Shown: piece after piece, positions 26,423 to 33,846 of the stretch
Layout: each line of letters begins with the position of its first letter
Numbering within the stretch: position 1 is the first letter of the stretch
Assembly: GCF_017115105.1 (NCBI RefSeq)
Contig: NZ_JABXKH010000142.1
Coordinates: 1-39,977, forward strand
DNA length: 39,977 nucleotides
Direction: 5' to 3'
Origin: Nostoc sp. NMS2
GTDB taxonomy: Bacteria > Cyanobacteriota > Cyanobacteriia > Cyanobacteriales > Nostocaceae
Notes under the pieces: generated by a model
What the model saw: the letters and a program-made list of their open reading frames with translations, nothing else
Told to the model about the DNA's origin: nothing
Databases searched by the model: none
Program-made: the position numbers and the translations under genes

Positions 26423-26806
26423 TTAATCTTGAACATACTCTAGCCCTTTTACTAAAGCCACCTCAGCCCGAACAAATTCTCGACCTAAATAAGCTGCATG
26501 ATCTAACTGAGTTACCAAAGGGGGCTGAGTTTCTTCAAAAATCTTCACGCAAAGTTCTTTTGCCGTCCTCGCGCTAAAAACTGTTGTATGAGTTCGTTCT
26601 ACCTTTGCTCGTGCCGGAATTACCTTCCCCGTTTCTGGATCGATAGCTAAACCGCGATCGTCAATTACGTTTGTGAAATGCTTGGCATAAATTAACCCTG
26701 CGTCTCGATCCAAGTAAATAATAAAATATCCACCGGGATCGAGAGCGATATGACGCTGGGAAAGTTTATCATCAATTGCGGCTAAATCTTCAAGTATTAA
26801 ATCCAT
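26423..26806 (-). CDS. DUF4346 family protein
   Basis: A 127-residue cytosolic protein. The central block ALDPGGYFIIYLDRDAGLIY with KHFTNVIDDRGLAIDPETG matches the cyanobacterial DUF4346 family (PF14251), whose function is not known. The C-terminal half (SARTAKELCVKIFEE and LDHAAYLGREFVRAE) looks helical. No membrane segment or signal peptide is visible. In-frame starts are a TTG at 26818 and ATGs at 26812 and 26806. I prefer MDLILEDL at 26806, though 26812 cannot be excluded. It is alone, convergent with psb32 and 90 bp beyond the stop of the FemAB-like gene on the same strand. Confidence 0.8.
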   Translation of the reverse strand: MDLILEDLAAIDDKLSQRHIALDPGGYFIIYLDRDAGLIYAKHFTNVIDDRGLAIDPETGKVIPARAKVERTHTTVFSARTAKELCVKIFEETQPPLVTQLDHAAYLGREFVRAEVALVKGLEYVQD

Positions 26807-26896
26807 AAGCATTAGCAAAAGAAATTTTCTTTTTTCAGGGTTTTTACACTATATATTAAGTGTAATTCGTCGTTCACCCTCTGCCTTGGCAAACTT

Positions 26897-28078
26897 TTAA
26901 GAATCTCGGTTACTAAATGGCAACTCTGCATTAATTGCCTCAATCTCTTTCTGTTCGAGTTGATTCACTTCCTTAATATAGGGACGGATAATTTGCCCTA
27001 AACGATTGTTGTAAAAGCGGTGCAGACTGTGATTGGGCATAGCAGGGAAACCGCGCCGCTTTTTGTGGCGGCCACCTGCGCCAGGGTCAAAAATTTGGAT
27101 GCCGTTAGCGATCGCCCACTCAATGGGTGCATAATAGCAAGCATCAAAATGTAAGCAATCTATTTCTTGGAAACTCCCCCAATAGCGTCCATAGAGTTTG
27201 TCATCTTTAAACAAACAAAAAGACATTCCTAAAGGATGAGAATTATCTTCTTCGCTATATGCAGCGACAAACAAGACTCGATGGCGATAATCGGTGTATA
27301 GCTGCTCAAAAAACCGTTGTGTGAGATACTTGCTACCCCACCAGCCAAACTTATCACAGGTGTCAGCATAAAACTGGTACATCGAAGGAAATAAAGAGTA
27401 GGGAATTTGATCGCCACTCAGAGGTTGCAATCGTAAACCTGCTTTCTCTACAGCTTTGCGTTCCCGCTTGATATTGCGGCGCTGATTGGCGTTAAACACT
27501 TTCAAGTAGTCATCAAAAGTTTTAAAGCCAGCATTTTCCCAGACGTAGCTGTGGTGCAGCCAAGTTGTAAAGCCATGCCGTTCCAGCATCGGCCGCCATT
27601 GGGGATCGACGTAGAGAAAATGACATCCAGAAATCCGATTTTTGGAACAGAAAGTGTCAATTTCATGCACCATCATCGCGGTGATTTCATCCTCATCTTC
27701 TCCTGGGGCGATTAAAAAGCGATAACCTTCAGCTGGGGTAAATGGTGTCATACCCAGCAATTTTGGGTAATATTGAACTCCGATGCGATCGGCTAACTCT
27801 GCCCATTGGTGATCGAAAACAAATTCACCTGAACTATGTCCTTTGAGATAAAGTGGCGCAGCCGCAATCAGCGTTCTATCCCGCCACAATGTTAAGTGAT
27901 TTGGCAACCAACCAGTTTTAGCCGTAGCACTCTGGGAGGTTTCGAGATTATTTAGCCACTCCCATTCTAAAAATGGCGTTTTAAGTGGCATTGCTAAAGC
28001 ATTCCAGGCATTTTGTGGTACTTCAGCGATTTTGTTCGTCCAAACGACAGAATAGCGAGGCTTGAGTTGTTCCACCAT
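26897..28078 (-). CDS. FemAB/GNAT-like acyltransferase (PF04339-type)
   Basis: A 393-residue protein of the GNAT-fold family often labelled peptidogalycan biosynthesis/recognition. Visible blocks are NAWNALAMPLKTPFLEWEWL near the start, HLTLWRDRTLIAAAPLYLKGH, NQRRNIKRERKAVEKAGL in the middle, and FDPGAGGRHKKRRGF near the end. The last resembles the family's conserved PGAxGxHK loop. FemAB relatives attach amino acids to peptidoglycan, but this group has no proven reaction. The reading frame continues upstream of 28078 through a low-complexity repeat (Pro/Leu/Cys-rich translation), so I set the start at the ATG at 28078, where family sequence begins. Likely alone or read together with the upstream RibD-C gene. 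Confidence 0.85.
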   Translation of the reverse strand: MVEQLKPRYSVVWTNKIAEVPQNAWNALAMPLKTPFLEWEWLNNLETSQSATAKTGWLPNHLTLWRDRTLIAAAPLYLKGHSSGEFVFDHQWAELADRIGVQYYPKLLGMTPFTPAEGYRFLIAPGEDEDEITAMMVHEIDTFCSKNRISGCHFLYVDPQWRPMLERHGFTTWLHHSYVWENAGFKTFDDYLKVFNANQRRNIKRERKAVEKAGLRLQPLSGDQIPYSLFPSMYQFYADTCDKFGWWGSKYLTQRFFEQLYTDYRHRVLFVAAYSEEDNSHPLGMSFCLFKDDKLYGRYWGSFQEIDCLHFDACYYAPIEWAIANGIQIFDPGAGGRHKKRRGFPAMPNHSLHRFYNNRLGQIIRPYIKEVNQLEQKEIEAINAELPFSNRDS

Positions 28079-28084
28079 ATTAGG

Positions 28085-28345
28085 GGAGTAGGGAGTAGGG
28101 GAGGCAAGGGGGCAGGGGGGCAGGGGGCAGGGGGCAGGGGGCAAGGGGGCAGGGGGCAGGGGGCAGGGGGCAGGGGGCAAGGGGGACAAGGAGAATAAGG
28201 AGGACAAGGAGGACAAGGGGGAATTATTAAAATTAAGTCTCTCCCTTGTCTCCCCCCTCTTCCTTGTCTCCCTTGTCTCTTTTTCATGCCCAATACTTCG
28301 ACTTCGCTCAGTACAAGTGCCCAATTCCCAATTCCCAATTCCCAA
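28085..28345. repeat. G-rich heptamer array directly upstream of the FemAB-like start
   Basis: At least ten near-tandem GGGGGCA/GGGGCAG units run from about 28108 to 28185. They continue as GGACAAG units to about 28220, CTCCCTTGTCT units to about 28280, and CCCAATT heptamers at 28319-28350. A dispersed 23-mer, ACTTCGACTTCGCTCAGTAC..., lies at about 28294-28317 (related copy near 31570). The array lies within about 7 bp of the minus-strand start codon, so it would form the mRNA leader. Confidence 0.8.
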
Positions 28346-28378
28346 TTCCCAATATTCAATAACTTAACTTAGCGTAAT

Positions 28379-29122
28379 CTAATCTGCTGGTCGTTGCAGG
28401 CGATAGTGCAAAAACACTTCTTGCTCAACTGTATGAACTTCTAAAAGTTGCAACTTGGGAGCTAAATCGGGTAAAAAACCTTTCCCTTCTACAGGTGTGG
28501 GGGCAGTACTACCACCTAAAATCAGGGGACAGACAGTTAGCCATAATTCATCGATTAAATCTAAGCTCAGCAGGGAAGCGACTAATTCACCTCCACCCAA
28601 GACCACCAACCGTGTTATATCTATATTGGCTAGATGCTTCAAAGCTGCGGAAATGTCAATTTCTCGCGTTGGTGTTTCAAAAACCAGAATCTGCTCAAAT
28701 TCTGGAGGACACTCTTGTGTTCCGGTTCCAAAAGTTGAAGGAAGCGTCTGTAAACAACGTCCTTTCCATGAAAGTGTTCCCAGTGTTGTCGTGAGTAGCC
28801 AGCGTCTAACTGGTTGCTTAAAAAAGTTAATTTCCGGATTGAGGTTTCCAGAGTGTGTAGTCACTATATGAACTGGCTGCGGAGGCTTCCCTTCTTGTGC
28901 CCGAAGTCGCATTAGAGTTGGATCTGATACAGTAAGTGTCGTGCCGTATGCCCGGAGAGTACCAGCACCGAATAAAACCGCATCAGAGGCAGCGATTTGT
29001 TTTTCTAGATGTGCTTTATCAACCCTTGAGCCAAACCGAGCAGGCGATCGCCTAAAATCTGCTATCTTGCCATCTGCACTCATTGCTAAAACAACTGTAG
29101 TATGAGGACGATGTTGCAACAT
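28379..29122 (-). CDS. RibD C-terminal-domain reductase (DHFR-like)
   Basis: A 247-residue protein of the RibD_C / dihydrofolate-reductase-like family. Marks are VVLAMSADGKIAD at 10-22, DAVLFGAGTLRAYGT near 48-62, HIVTT, and the NADPH loop VVLGGGELVASLL. The family reduces the ribosyl group of the riboflavin precursor 5-amino-6-ribosylaminouracil phosphate. Here there is no deaminase domain, so it could be a stand-alone riboflavin or deazaflavin reductase or an unrelated reductase. No other riboflavin gene is nearby. The ATG at 29122 fits the family length. It lies about 300 bp upstream of the FemAB-like gene on the same strand, separated by a repeat array. Confidence 0.82.
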   Translation of the reverse strand: MLQHRPHTTVVLAMSADGKIADFRRSPARFGSRVDKAHLEKQIAASDAVLFGAGTLRAYGTTLTVSDPTLMRLRAQEGKPPQPVHIVTTHSGNLNPEINFFKQPVRRWLLTTTLGTLSWKGRCLQTLPSTFGTGTQECPPEFEQILVFETPTREIDISAALKHLANIDITRLVVLGGGELVASLLSLDLIDELWLTVCPLILGGSTAPTPVEGKGFLPDLAPKLQLLEVHTVEQEVFLHYRLQRPAD

Positions 29123-29418
29123 TAAATTGATTTGATAGTTGGAATATTTTCTTTGTTCGTATGTAGATTCTCAAAAAAAATCCATGCCGTGCAAGTTATT
29201 TATTTACAATTTTACCACTGTATTTATATGCAACACAAACCGCTTTTGCATCTAGCATATATGAGTTTTGGTATACCACGTTTCTTTTTGAATGATAGCA
29301 ATTTGTTATTTTTAAACATTGAAAATAAAATTCTGATAATTTAATAAAATGTCTCATCTAGCCAGTCTAATTACATATCTTTGCTGTTGTGGTTTGCCGA
29401 TGCAAAGTGAGACACTCG
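29123..29418. promoter_or_regulatory. Divergent promoter region, AT-rich
   Basis: It lies between the divergent RibD-C reductase and histidine kinase genes and should hold both promoters. It is strongly AT-rich with no strong repeat. A 70-codon open frame at 29132-29344 has no recognisable family and no ribosome site, and is not called as a gene. Confidence 0.4.
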
Positions 29419-31548
29419 ATGACTAATTCCCGCCAATCTTCCTTTCGTCGAATTTTAGTAACGAGAATATTGCTGCTGTTCGTTCCAGTTTTACTTATAG
29501 GCGAAATTGTGGCCTTGAATAAGGCACGTTCTAGCATATTGGGAACTGCGCGTCAAAATTTAACAGAAAGCGCCATGAGTAAAGGGGAGAGAATTGGCGA
29601 TGCGATCGCAATCTTAAAAGCTAGTTTACTGAGTGTAAGTAAAACAACGGTGATTCCGTCGGGTTCGCCTATACAAGAGCAAGAAATTCTCACACAGCTA
29701 AAGCAACAACTTCCAGCCAATATTGAGTGCATCCAATTAACTGATCTTCTAAACCAGAAAATAATTGCCAGTAGCTGTGGAGATCAAGCAATTGGGGAAA
29801 TGACATTCCCTTTGCCTAGTGATGGAATTGATGTCAAAACAATCTTCCCGCCCAAGGCAGGAATGACTGGAAAAAGAAACGCACAAAATCAATTACAATT
29901 AGTGTTATCTGCACCAGTCTCCGATAGCCGAAAAAATTTAGTTTACAGCTTAAGTATTCAGTCTGCATTGTACCAACAAACCAGAAATCCGCCGGGATCG
30001 CTTACAGGCGCTATGGTAGTGATTGCTGAAGATGGCACAATTGTGGCACATCCATTTACAGACTGGGTGGGAAGTAATATTAATCAACATCCAAATTCTT
30101 CCCAACTCAAGAGCATAATTAAAAATGCCCTTGCAGGACGAAACGATTCGATAAATTTGTCTTTTAAAGAGGGAAACGAATTAGTAGCTGGCTATACAGC
30201 TATTGCAAATCCACTCACTCAACAGCAGCAGCAAAAATGGATAGTCTTAGCTGTTACTAGTGTCGAAAATGCGCTTTTTGGTTTAGAAGAAATCAAGCTA
30301 ATTCTCATCGTCTTGACAGTTGGTTTGATTGGTGCAAGTTTGTTAGCGTCCCTATATTTAGCTCCTTACTTGGCACGTCCTGTAGAAGAATTGCGAGACT
30401 ACGCTCTCAATATTCACTCTCACCACGCCGCACAACCAGTTCCGCACAATTTCCAAATTCGGGAATTCAATCAACTAGCCCAAGCATTAGACCAAATGGT
30501 AGAACGGCTGAAAGCTGGGGCAGAAGAACTAGAAATAGCTTGGAAAGAAGCAAAAAACGCTAACCAGATTAAGAGCCAGTTTTTGGCTACAACTTCCCAT
30601 GAATTGAGAAACCCATTACATACTATTATTAACTGCATTCGCGTAGTTGAAGATGGCTTATGTGATAGCCGGGAAGAAGAAATGGAATTTCTAAAACGTG
30701 CCAATGAAACAACGATTCATTTGCTAAATATTATTAATGATTTACTCGACATTTCTAAAATCGAGGCGGGTAAGCTTTCTGTAGTTACTACACCTCTCGA
30801 TCTCCGACAAATATTGCTAGAGGTGATTAATTTACAATCAGTTAATGTTCAACAGAAGGGCTTGCAATTGAAATGCGAGTTAGATCCCCAAGCGATACCA
30901 ATTAAAGCAGACGCGGCAAAACTGAAGCAAGTGCTGATTAATGTTATCGGCAACGCTACTAAATTCACCGACACAGGAAGCATCACCATTGCTACAGAAA
31001 TTCAATCTAGTAATGGTAAATCTCAAGTAGTGGTAATAGTTAAAGATACAGGTATAGGCATTGATCCCAATCAACAGCACAAACTATTTCGCCCCTTTGT
31101 GATGGTGAATGGCACAACCACGCGCCAGTTTGAAGGGACTGGACTCGGACTAGCAATTTCACGAAACTTAATCGAACTTATGGGAGGTAGCATTACTCTT
31201 GAGAGTACGGGACTTCATCAAGGTACGACACTGAAGATTACCTTACCCTTGATTGATATCTCGCTGTTACCTGTTGACAACAAAGAAGAAAATGTAGAGA
31301 ATCTGGGATTTTCCTCTGGGAATAAGGTGGCAAAAGCAAGCCAATACTCTAGCCTACAAAAGTCTGGGGGAAGCCCTTCTTTGGGTAGCAACAAATCTGT
31401 AAAAGCAGTTGTAGACAAAGAGAAGTCAATGAAGTTCCAGGTGTTACTTGGGAACGAGACTTACGAGATTAGTTTTTCGCCGCAGCAAACTATCTTGGTA
31501 AGTCTTCCAAAAACAGAAGTTTATGCAAATAGGACTTCTGAAAGGTAA
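29419..31548 (+). CDS. Membrane sensor histidine kinase
   Basis: A 709-residue orthodox sensor kinase. A membrane helix lies at about 13-33 (LVTRILLLFVPVLLIGEIVAL). An extracytoplasmic sensing region of about 250 residues follows, Cache-like with GAMVVIAEDGTIVAHP. A second helix is at about 290-315, then a HAMP segment with YLARPVEELRDYA. The phosphoacceptor is His394 in TTSHELRNP. The ATPase domain has the N box (VIGNATKFTDTGS), G1 DTGIGI and G2 GTGLGLAIS. A tail of about 95 residues after the kinase core, Ser/Lys-rich then FQVLLGNETYEISF, is unusual and not a receiver. No response regulator is adjacent, so it is an orphan kinase. The ATG at 29419 gives a normal first helix. Confidence 0.9.
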   Translation: MTNSRQSSFRRILVTRILLLFVPVLLIGEIVALNKARSSILGTARQNLTESAMSKGERIGDAIAILKASLLSVSKTTVIPSGSPIQEQEILTQLKQQLPANIECIQLTDLLNQKIIASSCGDQAIGEMTFPLPSDGIDVKTIFPPKAGMTGKRNAQNQLQLVLSAPVSDSRKNLVYSLSIQSALYQQTRNPPGSLTGAMVVIAEDGTIVAHPFTDWVGSNINQHPNSSQLKSIIKNALAGRNDSINLSFKEGNELVAGYTAIANPLTQQQQQKWIVLAVTSVENALFGLEEIKLILIVLTVGLIGASLLASLYLAPYLARPVEELRDYALNIHSHHAAQPVPHNFQIREFNQLAQALDQMVERLKAGAEELEIAWKEAKNANQIKSQFLATTSHELRNPLHTIINCIRVVEDGLCDSREEEMEFLKRANETTIHLLNIINDLLDISKIEAGKLSVVTTPLDLRQILLEVINLQSVNVQQKGLQLKCELDPQAIPIKADAAKLKQVLINVIGNATKFTDTGSITIATEIQSSNGKSQVVVIVKDTGIGIDPNQQHKLFRPFVMVNGTTTRQFEGTGLGLAISRNLIELMGGSITLESTGLHQGTTLKITLPLIDISLLPVDNKEENVENLGFSSGNKVAKASQYSSLQKSGGSPSLGSNKSVKAVVDKEKSMKFQVLLGNETYEISFSPQQTILVSLPKTEVYANRTSER

Positions 31549-31833
31549 TTTATAATTCGTAATTCGTAATACTTCGGCTACGCTCAGTACAAGTTCGTAA
31601 TTCGTAATTCGTAATGACGCTGGCGGACTCGCTACCGCTGCGCTCTAAGCGTTCGCGTAGCGTCTCGTTCGCGCAGCGTCTCCGATAGGAGAAGAGAAGC
31701 CATGCCGCAGGCTTTACGTAATTCGTAATTTCAATTTGAAAAATAATTGTGGCAGATGAATTGCTAAAAAGCTGATTCATTAACTCTTTCACAATCAAAA
31801 ATCTCAAATGCTATAACTCTTAAGTTCTAATGG
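31549..31833. repeat. Nested intergenic repeats
   Basis: AATTCGT heptamers at about 31552-31575 and 31593-31613 are split by the dispersed unit ATACTTCGGCTACGCTCAGT (31568-31587), whose relative is near 28294. A complex block follows at 31615-31718 with GTTCGCGTAGCGTCTCGTTCGCGCAGCGTCTC-like palindromes, and then the heptamer GTAATTC resumes. It appears to be repeats inserted into repeats. It lies between convergent genes. Confidence 0.7.
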
Positions 31834-33084
31834 CTATGGTTTTGACGCAGATTTAGAAGCGTTACTAAATAACCAAGATAGAAGATTAGCAACTGTAGCA
31901 GCGCCAAAAGAGAATAGCGCAATAATCGCATCACGAGGTAAAACGCCATCTAACCAGCTACCCTGTATTTGAAAAACTGGAAAATTCTGATCTAGACCAA
32001 TTTGAATCTCTTTAGTTTTCCCAGAAAACCGGGCTTCTATCCCTTTTTTAGGAACAATTTGCAGATGGCGTATCAGTTCAATATTTAGAGGAATATCAGG
32101 ATTTTCCCCCATGAGAAACTGATTTTTATAAATATCCTTTTCCTGTCCTACCATGCGGATTTTACCTTCCACAATAGTAGAAATTTTTAAATCGTCTCTG
32201 GCATCTTTACCATTTCTGTCTAAATCTAGAAATTTCACATCTTCGGTTTCTATCTTTTCTCTAAACCATTGTTCTGATTCATATTTGGGAGCTTTGGCTA
32301 GGGTAATATAAAGATTGGTATTTGGCGCGATTTCTAAATTAAGTTTTTTATTATCTGGATTGACAATGAATTCTAATTGTGTTGTTTTATCTGGTTGATT
32401 TGGTAATTTTGAATCTATTAATTCATAACCTTCTACTATAACTTTGATTGGTTGTTGACCTAAATATAGTTCTAATGCATTTTGGTTGCTTTTTAAGTCT
32501 AATTTAGAGTTGGATTGCAGAGAAAAAGCAAGCTGATTGCGATAAAAGTCATAACTTAATCCAGCTACTTTTGTATTTGGTTGCAGCCGGAGTTCATCTA
32601 AGTTTATTTCACTTGTTGCTTGAAGATTAGTCGGGGCAATAATCCATCTACTATTGCTATCTTTAAGCTGGATTGTTAAAGAGTTGGACTGATTAAGTTC
32701 TGGCCAAGTTTCGCTTTGAAAATTGCCTGTGAAAGTTAGGGTTTGTTTGCCTTCATTTTCTAGTTCTTTAATGCCGCGAATATCTTGAAGAAAAAGTTTT
32801 GATTGTTCTCCGTTATAAATAAAACTCATTTCTTGAGCAATGATATTACCTTCAAAAGTATGAGTGCCTGGTAATATAGCGGCAAAGGTGACAATAGTCA
32901 AGAATAAAAGTAACAGCAACACCAACAATGAATTTCGATGATTTGAAATAGTTCGTAGTAAGCGTTTTAGCACTGAAGTGCTTACTACAAACAAAGCAAC
33001 TAGATATGTTTTCAGAAAATTCAACCCTTGGCGAATTTTGATGAAGTTGGGAAACTTTTGTTTGGCTTTTTGCCGAGATGCCAT
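31834..33084 (-). CDS. Membrane-anchored protein of unknown family
   Basis: A 416-residue protein I do not recognise. The N-terminal 50 residues are basic and partly hydrophobic. A strong membrane helix is at about 53-74 (LLVLLLLLFLTIVTFAAIL). A large region of about 300 residues follows, rich in beta-type sequence and Asn/Gln. A second hydrophobic stretch near the end (DAIIALFSFGAATVANLLSW) is at about 382-402. The bulk is therefore probably on the periplasmic side. It starts 3 bp after the stop of the 242-residue gene upstream and is the last gene of a three-gene operon headed by a TPR-protease. It may be a membrane partner or substrate of that protease; this is inferred from position only. 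Confidence 0.7.
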   Translation of the reverse strand: MASRQKAKQKFPNFIKIRQGLNFLKTYLVALFVVSTSVLKRLLRTISNHRNSLLVLLLLLFLTIVTFAAILPGTHTFEGNIIAQEMSFIYNGEQSKLFLQDIRGIKELENEGKQTLTFTGNFQSETWPELNQSNSLTIQLKDSNSRWIIAPTNLQATSEINLDELRLQPNTKVAGLSYDFYRNQLAFSLQSNSKLDLKSNQNALELYLGQQPIKVIVEGYELIDSKLPNQPDKTTQLEFIVNPDNKKLNLEIAPNTNLYITLAKAPKYESEQWFREKIETEDVKFLDLDRNGKDARDDLKISTIVEGKIRMVGQEKDIYKNQFLMGENPDIPLNIELIRHLQIVPKKGIEARFSGKTKEIQIGLDQNFPVFQIQGSWLDGVLPRDAIIALFSFGAATVANLLSWLFSNASKSASKP

Positions 33085-33087
33085 GAT

Positions 33088-33816
33088 TTATTTCAACCAA
33101 TTTGGGTTATGTTCAAATACAATTGTCCTTTCGATGCGATCGCTAGGTTCATTTCTTCGGTCAATATTAGCAACATAGTGCAGTTCATAGCGCCCAGATG
33201 GGGCATTGCGACCATCCCAGGTAAAAATAGTTTCACCCTTTTTCGGGTTAGGGCGAGAAGCGCTATAGATTGCTGGTTGACCTTTGGAGAGGATTTCAAA
33301 GGTAGTAAATCTCACTCGGTCTTGGGAATAAAAGACAAATTCATACTTACCCGAAGTTTGCCCCAGGATGACTGGAACATACACAGGCTGGGAACCAAGA
33401 TTATAGTATGCCGTAGCGCGAAGGCTATTAGCTGGTATTTTTGCTTGCCTGAGAACGTAAGTATCCCAGCTAAAGCTGAAACGCGAACCATTATTAGACA
33501 ATAACAAGTCATCCATTTGATAGTGATAATTATCACCCAAGGATTTCACTATTATTTGAGGATTTTTACCACCACTGATGCGGGGAATTTGCACCGTGAG
33601 GGTTTTCCCAAAACTGGTTAGGTTTCGGGTAGCAATGGAAATCAGGTTCAAGCTATTGCCGCTTAATTGTTCTTCTTTGATGCCTTCACAGCGATTGGGT
33701 GGTTTGCGCTGGATATAATCGGTAGATTTGGGGTTTCCTTGTGGGCAAGAAGCAGCAGCAGGAAGATGGCTGACGCTGAAGATTAATAGGCTGGCAAGAA
33801 TAATTTTATAATTCAT
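33088..33816 (-). CDS. Secreted protein of unknown family
   Basis: A 242-residue protein with a clear signal peptide (MNYKIILASLLIFSVSHLPAAAS, cleavage near Ala21-Ser23). The mature part is beta-rich. Its second half contains YVPVILGQTSGKYEFVFYSQ and GETIFTWDGRNAPSGRYELHY. The last motif, TWDGRN..G.Y, resembles FlgD-like or extracellular Ig/FN3-type modules that use WDGxxxxGxxxxxGxY; this hint is weak. It lies 30 bp after the stop of the TPR-protease gene and 3 bp before the start of the membrane protein gene, so all three are co-transcribed. No catalytic motif is visible. Confidence 0.72.
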   Translation of the reverse strand: MNYKIILASLLIFSVSHLPAAASCPQGNPKSTDYIQRKPPNRCEGIKEEQLSGNSLNLISIATRNLTSFGKTLTVQIPRISGGKNPQIIVKSLGDNYHYQMDDLLLSNNGSRFSFSWDTYVLRQAKIPANSLRATAYYNLGSQPVYVPVILGQTSGKYEFVFYSQDRVRFTTFEILSKGQPAIYSASRPNPKKGETIFTWDGRNAPSGRYELHYVANIDRRNEPSDRIERTIVFEHNPNWLK

Positions 33817-33846
33817 AGTTTGTTGTAGAGACGCGATTCATCGCGT

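Noticed and set aside
28079..28359. Pro/Leu/Cys-rich extension of the FemAB-like frame and overlapping frames in the same region
   Set aside because: These translate a tandem heptamer array; family sequence begins only at the ATG at 28078.
29132..29344. A 70-codon plus-strand frame
   Set aside because: No ribosome site, no recognisable family, AT-rich promoter region between divergent genes.
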